In this document: piece after piece, positions 12,501-23,018 of the stretch
Layout of the letters: each line of letters starts with the position of its first letter
Numbering within the stretch: position 1 is the first letter of the stretch
Assembly (NCBI RefSeq): GCF_024868665.1
Contig: NC_079900.1
Span: 20,060,125-20,124,124, forward strand
Origin: Triplophysa rosa
Lineage: Eukaryota; Chordata; Actinopteri; Cypriniformes; Nemacheilidae
Direction: 5' to 3'
DNA: 64,000 nucleotides
Made by a program: the position numbers and the translations under genes
Notes under the pieces: model-generated
Databases searched by the model: none
What the model saw: the letters and a program-made list of their open reading frames with translations, nothing else
What the model was told of the DNA's origin: nothing

Positions 12501-15068
12501 GTGCATCCGGTCAAACCGTCTACGAAACCGTAACAGCTTGCCTTGTATGATGTCATTAATTTGGAGAATACTTAAAAATTCATGTCACACAACAAGACTT
12601 AGTAAACTGCGAAACTAAGAAATCTAAAACAGGCATGAAAAATGGGGCAAAGCATAAAAGAAATGCTGACTAACCACATCTGACGTAAAAAATATAATCC
12701 ATGTTACCCGTCAACTATCCGTATTTATCACAGACCGTGATTCATTTACATTACAAAAATTTGCTAAAAACAAACTACAAAGCACGTGACCCCAAAGATG
12801 AGCCAGTCAGCCCGAACAAAAGTCAGGGTGGCGAGGAGGGTGAGAATCAACTTGCTGCAACCGTTTCGAGTAGATGGGGGAGGGCCAAGACCAATGAGAC
12901 AGTTGGCTTAGAAACTTCATATCTTTCTCTTAATTTGTTTCTAAGGAGATTAATGAACAAATCTTACATTTCACGCGCATGAAGTTTATGTTAAACAGAT
13001 GGGGATATGCGGTGGGGGGAGGGGGTGCAAGCACGACTTACATTTGAGCAGAACATTTCCTTAACAATAAAAACAATCTTCCCAACTGCAGCAGCACTCA
13101 GAGGAATTCAATGCCCCTCCCCCACTCCTCCCCAACCCTCCCCTCCACCTCCATTACCATATCAAAGCCCGAGTTCAGAGCGAGACTTCTCTTTCAAGAA
13201 TGGAAGCAAGGCATCAGGAGGGAGGGAGGGAGGAGAGGACAAGACCGCAGCAGCGGAGAAAGGCCCGAGCTCCAGCTCGCTTTTATCCGCGTATGAGAGA
13301 GAGAAAGAGAGACGGAGGCAGACAGATAGAGACTGTGGAAAACATTGTAAGGACTACTGATCAGGAGTACAATCGTGTGCAGTACAGGAGGCTGCCTTCT
13401 TTAATTCACAGTCCTCAGGCAGGAGATGAAAGTGGCGGGGAGATGCAGGAGAGGTAGTGCAGGTATATAGAGCCTGGAAGATGGGGGGGGGGGGGTGATG
13501 AGAGGGATGGACAACATCCACCACACAATGGCACTCGGGCCTGTTCGCACCAAATTTTCAGAATGGGATTTTCAAGCAAAACGTTGATCAATATTAACCA
13601 ATAAGAACAATATGGACGCCTGATGCGATGACGATTTCAATTTTTATTTTGACACAAAAACACATGTTCATTCGCAATAACTGTGCAATAAACAGGTCTT
13701 AACGGCCAAACCGCGTCCTTGATCAGATGGTAATGGCCTCCCTCCTGTCATCTAGTAAATCAGCACATTTACACCGAAGTGTTGACGGTAAAACACCGAT
13801 TCCAGATCGCGTTGGGTGTTACCCGAAGTGATGTTTGGAAAAATTCCGACAATTAACTTCGCCTGTCCGCACACACACCTTCCATTTAGTGCCGCGTTTC
13901 TCCCTGGCCTCTCTCTCTCTCTCTCTTGGCTGGCAGGCTAAATGTGAAAATCAAAGTGAATGACATTAGGTAAATAAGACAGCGGGTTGCCTTGGCAACA
14001 GGGACAGCCCCCGACACCCGCTCCTCCAGCCTACCCTTTACTTGCATCCAATTATAGGAAAGTAAGACCGGGTTATTGACAGATTGCCACGAACCGACCG
14101 CTGCACATCATTTCTGCACTGTAATTCCACATGAGCGTGCTTGTTACGGAACCCGAGACGGATTCTAGTTGCAGGATATGACAGGAAAGAAACGAGAGAA
14201 ACCGTGACACAAAGACAACGCCAACACCTCCATAAATATTTAATCATTTGTCAGCCTCTCGTTTGAGGGGAGAAAGCTACGGATCTGCCAGAAAACTGAC
14301 CACTGTGGATGTGCCGGTTAAAATGCGAGAGATGTTACCCGATGGTTTCCGTGGATGGCGTTCGCAATGAGAACATACCGAATACGTGATATACAGGCCA
14401 ACAGTGCGACTAAAACGTACACACTTGTTGCTATCTCAAATCAAAGTGAAAATGTGCCCAACACAAACACTAAATCTATTACGGTGACACTTAATGACCC
14501 CAGTGGGTGACACAAAAGGACATATGGACACCCCAGAGCGACGCTATAGATGCTAAAAAAAAGAGGGTTGGGACACAATGCGTTCGGTTGGATGATTATT
14601 AAACACCTGTCTCTGCATATGGTCAATCCAGAATCAATACAACGTAATAACATCATCTACCGGAACGGCGGTTCTGGCTTGGCGAATTAAGCGATCGACT
14701 TACCTGTTTTCTCTTTGATCTCGCATAGAACGCTGAAGAGAGCCGGCTTCATCCTGTGGCAGTTCAGGGCATGTTTCCTGCAGGAGAGAAAGAACTTGTT
14801 AACAAGGTTCAGTGGATATTTCATTTCACATAGTAACAGACCGATACGCAAGACTCTGCATTAGCCAGTTTACAGTGGTTAAATAGTACTTTCCCATTGG
14901 GCCAGTTCCAAATGTCCCCTTTTCTTGTGTCAACGATTCACATTTACATGTCATTCTTTGTAAATTTTAGAGCAAGATGATTGCTTATGTAATTCCACCA
15001 TTTTTTGGGACATCTCATTTACCATAATTCGATCACATGGCCACTCTTTAAAAGGAACAGTTCACCTT
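9449..15068. repeat. Exact direct duplication, copy 2
   Basis: Second copy of 1-5620. Here the sequence continues without interruption on both sides: to the left through the complete TTAA element 9394-9597, and to the right through the complete TTAA element 15052-15234. This copy is therefore the better candidate for the real locus. It carries pbx4 exon 2 at 14704-14777 with intact splice sites. Confidence 0.95.
14704..14777 (-). CDS. pbx4: pbx4 exon 2 (start of PBC domain)
   Basis: 74-nt exon bounded by ctgcag and gtaagt. Exon 1 ends in AG and this exon begins with G, restoring Arg, then [10 protein letters not shown]. This is the PBC-A region that binds Meis/Prep partners and contributes to nuclear export control in the family. 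PBX proteins are TALE homeodomain cofactors of Hox factors in the nucleus. The exon lies 5.4 kb downstream of exon 1, and the next exon is not in the window unless the copy at 5256 is real. Identity as pbx4, not pbx1, 2 or 3, rests on the MAITD...DEAQAR form in exon 1 and on the neighbouring atp13a1. Confidence 0.92.
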
Positions 15069-15234
15069 CAAAATGAAAATTCTGTCATCATTTACAAAAC
15101 CAATGCAAGTCAATGGGGACCAACATTTTTCTTAATATCTTCTTTCGTGTTCTGCAGAAGAAAGTCAAACAGGTTTGAAATGACAATAAGGTGAGTAAAT
15201 GACAGACTTTTCATTTTTAAGGTGAACTATTCCT
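15052..15234. mobile_element. TTAA-flanked miniature element
   Basis: Bounded by TTAA at 15048-15051 and 15235-15238; ends AAGGAACAGTTCACC and GGTGAACTATTCCT. In copy 1 the same element is cut after 17 bases by the N at 5621. Confidence 0.8.
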
Positions 15235-16978
15235 TTAACATCAGCATTAAAAATGGCACAACAATTTCCCAAACACTTAATACTACAATGAAAAAAAATT
15301 CTTCGTAGTAAAATGTAAGGGCAGAAAATCACCCCAATATGAACAACTACAACATTTATAGCGCACATCACAGTTCCGCTTTCAAACAAACAGGAGTTAT
15401 TACACGTACTCTAAACATGCCTTTAACATTCACCCCTCGGTGTGATTACAATCACAAGTACAAACATCCACTCAGGAATCAATCACACAAGATGTAATGG
15501 AAATGCAAAAGCTTTAGAGTCACGTCTTAGCGTCTGTAGATGGAGAAGATACAGCAGCCCCGGATCACTCCGGCTAAATGAGTAACTGACACATGGTCTT
15601 CATTCGTCTTCGGGGAAAAGCATTCCACCCTTTAATGGTATTATCCAGTCCTTTTTACACCTCGAACGTGCTTAATTTATTGAGCGGGCCTGGACAATAT
15701 CAAAACAAGTGAGGACCCTCCGGTTCACAAAGGAAACGTTCATCTCAAAGCAAGAATCATATGTGCGAAATCTGTTCATCGATCATTTCAGGGCAGTCTC
15801 CCATCAGCAAACTTTATTTCCAGGCTCAGTGGGCTCGGATGCGCAGGAAGCTTATCTACACGCGGCCAGATTTCAGGCGCTACTGTATTAAAGAGCAGAT
15901 GAAGAGTGCTTTCCAGGAGCATTGTTAACCCCTAACAAACGCCAATAGTCCTGGTGTACTCATTAAAGTTGGGAAGCACTGGTAGATGTTCGTTGAACAG
16001 CTGGGTTTAACATGCCAGCTGAGCATGCAAAATGATAAAGACACAAATCAACGTGACGCACACCCACTTTAAAGTACGCAAAGGGGTTTCTTTGCTTTGC
16101 ATTAGCGTTTTTGTTCAAGGCTGTTGATGGACAAGTGCTTACAATATGAAGTGTGTGACCCCGTCTGACGTTCGGAGACAAACGTATGACTTGTTTTTCA
16201 TGTGGTTGTTTGGGAATACAGCAAAATTTCAATGTTGAAGGCCAGACAATATGATGCATACTGCACCACAATGCAAAGACCACTAGTCTTAAACTGCACA
16301 ACACCACACCTGCCGCTTATATACCGCAGCTGGTCACAACTAAACAAAGGTTGAATGCTTCCCTTTGCTCCGAGGCAAACAGAACAAGATGAGGGAAAAT
16401 CCCCCCAAAAGCACGAAGCCTTAAGCTGATGTCACACTTTGTAACTTGTTGGGTAATTCTGTCGGAAACGGGCGATAGCGCGAGTTACTAGCCTGAGAAG
16501 TAACTGTCGATTAGTTTCTTATCACTTTTCAATTGCGTTTCATCAAATGCAGGTTAGTTTGAAGCACAGCGAACAGATTTACTTCTAGCTATGACTCCAT
16601 TTTCTGTCACAAATGTTCTCTGTTGGGTTTAATGTGTTTTTGCGCTCAAATATTTCCGGTACGTCACGTTCAAGGTGAAAGAAAATGAAGACTGCAAAAG
16701 CGCTAGTCTTTAACATTTGCAATAAACTCAAGCAATTCAAGCAGACTGAACCTGACAAATACAGAAACATTACATAACATCAACTGACAATACAAACAAA
16801 AAACCCAAACGCACATCTATGGATGGATGATCATGATGTGATTGAAACTTCTAGTGTTTTGCAAATACTGAGGGTTACGTGAAGAAGGCACAGGGGTGAA
16901 ATTAAGTGCAAGTCTGTATGACGTTAACCTGGATGTTAGAATGTGAGAATTAAAACTTGAAGTGCTATTCATAAAAGA

Positions 16979-17437
16979 CTAAACTGTTTGTTTTAAAGTA
17001 TGTGAGTGTAATTTGCCCTTTATCGTCTGTATGGAGGGGATGATCAGGGAGGGGGGGTGCTCATGCGCTCCTGTACTGACCTGTGCTGGAAGTTGAGCGG
17101 CAGGGCGCACCCTGCTGTGCTCCCCCCCAGCTCCCCCTCCCTCTGTGGGGTCCACTGCGCCGGTGCCTCCTCTGGCCAGCATCTGGACACAGGGCAACAG
17201 GGTGAGAGGCTCGGGGCAGAAGGCACAGACAGCGCTGGCATCTGCCTCCTGCGTCCCAAAGACATCCCCCCCATACATCCCGCTACACTGGGACCCCCAC
17301 GGTAGAAAATGCAGATCAAGAAAAGAAACCGAGAAGCGTGGCATATGAGTAAGCATGCACGTGATGCAGAAATCAGAACATGTCTGATTTTGCCAAAAAA
17401 TACTTGAGATGTTGGAACAAAGTTCTGAGTAACACAA
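16979..17437 (-). other. GC-rich open frame in pbx4 intron 1, coding status unclear
   Basis: A 152-codon minus-strand frame, with overlapping open frames in other registers on both strands, lies in a GC-rich island inside the intron. The translation is rich in Gly, Ala, Pro and Cys and matches no family I know. All frames staying open is a composition effect. A cag/gtcagt-like donor near 17075 could mark an alternative exon, but I see no protein-level support. I do not call it a gene. Confidence 0.2.
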
Positions 17438-18284
17438 GCAGTGCTAAGAAAAACGTATAGTCCTGCATGCTTTTGAAAACTAAATATGCTTTTATGTCTA
17501 AAAATGTCTCATCTGATGTTTGCAAATACTGAACACCGAATTACTGAATGAAGATGATCATTTGCATATGGCAGATTGTGTTTGGGTGTTAAGGTTAGCT
17601 CTACTCCATGAGATGCAATCTAATCTGATTGATCAACTCATCACTGGACCTTATCTTCTAATATTGGCAGTAAAAGAGAGTCTTCTGCATTTCCTTTATT
17701 GAACATACAATAAAAAAGCAATTCAGAAGGGCCACGTTTTAATGCGCTCTTTCCATTCTCTGAATGAGGCATGGGCCTCTACTCGGCAAATAATGCAGGT
17801 TTGGGACACATTACACTAATTAATCGAAGATGCATTATGATGAGACACAAATCTATTTAATGAGATACCACAACAGTGCATGTTTCATTACTATTAAATA
17901 AAGGACCTCTGTTTATTGAAGATGAAAAAGTCACTGCACATTAAGTTACTATTTCCCACACTTAGAATGCTGACCACGCTCGATAATAAACCCGTTGGAC
18001 CCGGGAAACACTTTCCAAAATGTGCATGAAACCGCCTCCTCTGCCCTAAACCCATCCCACACTTAACAAAATAATAACGCATATTTGCCGCCACAACATC
18101 CCACACTTAACAAAACAATAATGCATGTTTCTCTCAGGCATCTCAACTATTTCAGCTCGGTGCGGAAGTACCGAAGGGCATTCTTGCTTCATAACCGCAG
18201 AAGACAAGACTGAACTTAGACTGAATGGAAATTTAGACTTAAATGCAATTTCCGTGCACCGCTAACAATATCTCACGTCATGCT

Positions 18285-18880
18285 TAAAGGACTAGTCACC
18301 CAAAAATGAAACTCCCGAGTCCTGTCATCATTTACTCTTAAACATGAAGCTGTCAAATCTAATTTGCACTTGTGCATATTAAAACCTGACACCTGAAAAC
18401 GTGTTGCACCAAGTCTATGATGCTAAATGCCATTTGTTATCACGCATCTCAACCAAACAGAGGTGCGAAAAAGCTTGTGTGTGCAAATTAGATTTAAGAG
18501 ATACAGTGTCGGGAAAGATTTTCAGCAAAAGATAACAGTTATTTTAACCTGGTTCTCACACATGGCTTCGAAAGACTGTAAAATGACCAAATAAGCAATT
18601 TCAACTTTTTTATTAGTAACTGTATTTCAACACCAGTCAAGATTTAAGATAATAAATTGAAATGACTTGTACAACAAATTAAGTTTGTGCATTCAAGTAA
18701 GTTCAAATAGATTGGGGGGTTTTAACAGTGCATAAAGCGTGAGTCTTACGGACTACTTTTAAAACACAATGGACATTCTGCAAAACATCTCTTCTTGTAT
18801 TATCTCTTCAGTCATCCATAACAAACAACATAATGGGCAGTAAATGATGACACGCATATTTGGGTGAACTACTCCTGGTT
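18285..18880. mobile_element. TTAA-type element with long interior
   Basis: Begins ttaaaggactagtcacccaa with the family block ctgtcatcatttact. It ends with gtaaatgatgacacgc and tgggtgaactactcct. The ends are about 590 bp apart, longer than the usual 200-300 bp copies here, so it is either a longer subfamily or a copy with an internal insertion. Confidence 0.5.
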
Positions 18881-20146
18881 GTTTACTCTAAAAAACCTAC
18901 ATGTCCAAACACAAGAGTCAGACCCTCTCTAAGGAGTCTCTTCTAAAGGTGTAATAAAACGCCTATCACCCACATTAAACGAGAGAAATGCTGCAATATA
19001 TGTAAAAGGCGACCCCTCCATCTCATTAATAGAAACTCAATTTGCGGACAGCTGCACTCGCGCGCACATTATAGGAGAATTGATTGCGCCCAACACACAA
19101 TGAAAAGGATGAACACCAGGGAGGAGGGGGGAGAGAGAGAAGTGAATTAATTAAGAGAACCAGGTGGTCAAATGGCTTGGTGGAAAATCACAAGCTAATG
19201 ACACATCACAGGCCATAGACGCACGCGAACCCTCATTAAACGGCGTCTTTTGTCCGGGATCAGCGCGCGAGTTGACCTCTCAACAGATCGCAGGTCACGG
19301 CGCGCGATCCGCTCGCGAAAGGATCGATTGCATCCCGGTCAATATAATGTACCCTGGCCGGACTTGAGGGAAATCTCGAGGAAAAGCGGAAAAAGTCGCC
19401 TGTCGGGTTGTTTGTTTCGTCTGGACTGGAGCTCCAGTCTGACAACGTTGGACGGCGATGACTTAATTAGGCGCGCGCTAATTATCTATGCTAATGACGA
19501 CGTAGCAGATTAATCCAATTCATTTATCTAGCGGCCCTTGTTCTGGCAGACGCTCACTTAAAACCAAATGGCTTCGCAGCGCCTATGGTGTCTCTGATAA
19601 CAAACATATCGGTTGACCTCTAAAGCCTGTCTGAAAACGCGAAGCGACCCTACTTAGCGCACCAGAAGTGTTTGTTTGGAAATTCTTTTTTTATGTTTAT
19701 CTGACGCTTTTTGTTTTGACGTTAGTTGACTTGGCGGGAGCTGTTTGGATTTCTTTTATTAGCAGATTTATAGAAAAAACGAATCGTATAAACTCGTTGT
19801 TCGTTTAAAAGTCGCATAAAAAGCACACGGTTAATTATCCATTAAATTGTAAAACTCCGTAAAGAAAACTGTGCCAGGCAACCCTTCGCCACGCATTCAT
19901 TTAATCGCCACATGGGAATTTGCTGCAATTCATTTTCAGGCAAAAAGAACAGCGCGTGGATACTGTGGCGGTATGATGCCTCTATGCGTACACGTTGTTT
20001 ATATACACACACTGTGTTTTCTGTGAATGCACTATAGTAAAAAAAAGTATCCAGTTTTGCATACAATATAGATTAGGTATGATCCGCATGAAAACAAAGT
20101 GCGTCCATGTTTTCAACACTCTCACTTCTCACACGGGTCTGCTTAC

Positions 20147-20331
20147 CTCGCCTGGGCTTCGTCGAGGCTCTCGTCCGTGATGGCCATTATCTGCTGGAGA
20201 ATATCCCCAATGTCTTGCTGCGGCTGGCCCAGGGATTGCTGCTTCCGAACCGAATCGGGGTCACCCACGTCGGCTTGAGAGAGTCCGCCGAGTCCGCCCA
20301 TGCTAGCCAGCATTCGGGTCTGTTCATCCAT
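20147..20331 (-). CDS. pbx4: pbx4 coding exon 1 (N-terminus)
   Basis: The start codon at 20331 opens [13 protein letters not shown], followed by a Gln-rich linker and the PBX signature [20 protein letters not shown] then AQA. The donor is gtaagc after two bases of the next codon (61 codons + 2 nt). The sequence upstream of this Met in frame is open for 13 codons but lacks family similarity, so the MDEQ start is preferred. Known PBX function: TALE homeodomain cofactor of Hox and Meis proteins. The MAITD...DEAQAR wording matches human PBX4 better than PBX1-3, which have MTITDQ. The exon lies at the head of a CpG-rich region consistent with a promoter. Confidence 0.93.
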
Positions 20332-21540
20332 AATACTTTTACGCCAAATTTCGCCGTTTCCCCACAGCAAACCAATGAAAACGTTTCACACCCGTGCACC
20401 GATCTACCTTAGCGATCATGTACCGCCACCAACCTAAGTATTAACGTGGAGACTAACGAACGCCTTTATAAAAACAACGTAAACCGATTTGAAACGTGAA
20501 ATTTGTCCACATTAAAACGACGCGCGAATGTTGTCTAAAGGTAGTGCATAGGTATACAACCAGCACGCATGGGTCTGTGCAAGAAAAATATACCAGACGG
20601 CATGCAATTCCTGCTAAAACTAGTATTTTAAATCGGCGTTGGTGCAAAAAACACGTAAAATCGAAAGGTAAGCGCTGGAGACTCGCACGCAATCTAACAT
20701 GAAAATAAACGCGTCCCTGGAAACATGAAGTATCCCACGCGCTGCATCTCAAAGTATCTCCTCTCTGAACAACTTCCAGTCTGCTACAAAATCTCTAAAA
20801 ACGCGTGTGAACAAAACACGGCACTAGCTTTTTCCTCAACGCGTTGTTGTCGATGACAGCTGGAAGCAGGAGAAACCTCAGTATACGGAGCGACACTAAC
20901 GTTACTAACAAGCTGGACTAAACCAACCAGCGCTGCTAACAAGCTAATAGAGAAAAAAAGTGTCCGCTGGTAATAAATCAAAATAGAAACTCCACAGTTG
21001 GTTTATTAACGTCTCCCCGCTTAGGAAAAATAAAAACACGCCCGCTAAAATAAATTTCGAGAGCAATTAATTATTGTAACAGTTTTCAGGCGGAATGAAG
21101 AAATCTCCGACACAATTGACTCGCAGTCTTGGCTAGCTGCTTAGCAGCGAGGCTAACTAGCATTTGAGCGATGCTATAATTCATACGGCTCCAAAAACCC
21201 TTCGGGACCGACAGCAAACTGCCCCCTGGCCCTGCGCTAAATGCCCCGACCGCGGTGCACGACTTCTATGCGGACGGCGCGAAAAAACTGCGTTCACGGC
21301 TCAGAATGGAAATGCTCAGCTCCATCCCAGCCAACTCGAAACAGTTGGTTTCTTCCCAAGCCGTGGTGCTGTCGTAGAAAGACTTTCCCCTCTCTCTAGC
21401 GTTCTCCTCCTCGGCGGCTCTTTCTCCCCCTCTGATCGAACGCACCGCTGCGCGCACTCACTACAGACGACGCAATACGTCACCAGCGCGCACACGAGAG
21501 CTGCTACTAGAGAGAGCCTCTAGGGGCAGTGAACGCGCAC
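20332..21540 (-). promoter_or_regulatory. Probable pbx4 5' UTR and promoter region
   Basis: CpG-rich compared with the flanks. It contains an ATTGG/CCAAT motif near 20372-20376 and many short GC boxes, and lies directly upstream of the pbx4 start codon. Small open frames here (for example 21164-21523) overlap on both strands and look compositional. No TATA box is evident. The transcription start cannot be placed from sequence alone. Confidence 0.45.
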
Positions 21541-22243
21541 ACTTTGACTGCACTGTTAAGATTTGAAAATCAGCTGTACGGCTGTGAGATTGGTTTCATT
21601 TGTTTGACTTTGCCCTGGTGAGTGACTATAAACCTTGCGTTCATATTTCTAATAAGACCTTTAGGTAAACACAAATGAGACAATTAATTATTGTTACCTG
21701 AACACATTTAGAATACTGCCATAGCTGAATTACAGTCACTGCCTCGCTTCATTTTCAGAATTACTCAAAAGGGTGTCTTGGGCAAACAGTTTAAATGCAA
21801 TGCCAGTGTTATCCACCTAACTTGCACTGGAGTTTAGAATAATCATTTATTGACTTAATAGAATAGACTATGCATATTTTGCAGGAACTGTAGGTTGTAT
21901 TATATAAAATCCACATTCAAATATTGTAATGTTATTTTTCATGTAGAAAAAAGTAAAATGGGGCAAATTGTGATCATTTTATTGACTCAATGCTTGTGAA
22001 CAAATAACGGTTTCACAGACTGATATGTTCTTTCAAGAAACCCAGGCATGAGGTTTACAATGCATTTGGCGAAACAGTCATATTTTAACATGCCTTCTAG
22101 ATCATTTGCACTAAATTACAAAAAGCATTACAATATTCAGCAATAGTATTCAGCATAAGACAATTGTAACAAAATAATCTTGTTTAGCTTGCCCTTTAGA
22201 TGTCACACTTTGACAAGATAACACTGTCCAAAATACATTAAAC

Positions 22244-22510
22244 CAGTGGTTTTCAAACTTTTTCATTGTAAGGCCCCTTTGTGTAGGGTGCATCACGTTG
22301 TGGCCCCCCAAATAAGTACTTATCTTATACTTGAACCAAAAACATATTCAGTTTTACAATGCTGGAACATCAATTCTTTTGGTTGGTGGTCTTATTTTTC
22401 TGATGTTTGATTGCATACATTTTATGATAAATTTCTATATTTCATAAAATGCCACAAAATCTGTGGCCACCCTGGATCCATCTTGGGGGCCCCCAGTTTG
22501 AGAACCACTG
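22244..22510. mobile_element. hAT-type miniature element with perfect target duplication
   Basis: Ends CAGTGGTTTTCAAAC and GTTTGAGAACCACTG are flanked by CATTAAAC on both sides (22236-22243, 22511-22518). The 267-bp interior resembles the element at 2384-2663 in opposite orientation. Confidence 0.9.
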
Positions 22511-22596
22511 CATTAAACAACTAGAGACATTTTCAAGGTGTCATTCAAGACTGAATGAGATTATAGGCCAAATTTGGGCTATAGGACAATATTTAA

Positions 22597-23018
22597 AGGG
22601 ATAGGTCATCCAAAAATGAAAAATCTGTCATCATTTATTCACCCTCAGGTTGTTTCAAACCTGTATACATTTCTTTGTTCCAATGAACACAGGGAAAGAT
22701 GTTTGGATGAATGTTAGCAATTTTCAGTTCTGGGACACCATCCACTACCATAGTGGGGAAAAATATTGTATTTATTTTGTTGAACACATAATGAGATATT
22801 TTGAAGAATTTAGGAAAACAAAGAGTTCTCGGGCACCTTTGACTACCATTTAATTCTTCCTACTATGGTAGTCAATGATGTCCTAGAACTGAAAATTACT
22901 AACATTCTTCCAAATATCTTTCTCTGTGTTCATCGGAACAAAGTAATTTATACAGGTACGAAATTACATAAGGGTGAGTAAATGGTGACAGTACTTTCAT
23001 TTTTGGGTGCCATCCCTT
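22597..23018. mobile_element. TTAA-type miniature element, long form with internal palindrome
   Basis: Left TTAA at 22593-22596, then AGGGATAGGTCATCCAAAAA; right end GGGTGCCATCCCTTT. The interior blocks around 22690-22745 and 22860-22935 are inverted copies of each other (attcttccaaatatctttctc against the gaaagatgtttggatgaatg type), so the element can fold into a long hairpin. Confidence 0.65.

Larger units (their letters stand above)
14778..20146. other. pbx4 intron 1
   Basis: The 5.4-kb intron separates exons 1 and 2. It includes the miniature element 15052-15234, a long split TTAA-type element (about 18285-18880), a GC-rich open stretch at 16979-17437 and an AT/CG-patterned block at 19140-19520 that may be regulatory. 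Other open frames here look random. Confidence 0.6.

Noticed and set aside
20147..20331. Calling the PBX gene pbx1, pbx2 or pbx3
   Set aside because: Exon 1 has MAITD and DEAQAR as in PBX4, and atp13a1 is a known PBX4 neighbour.
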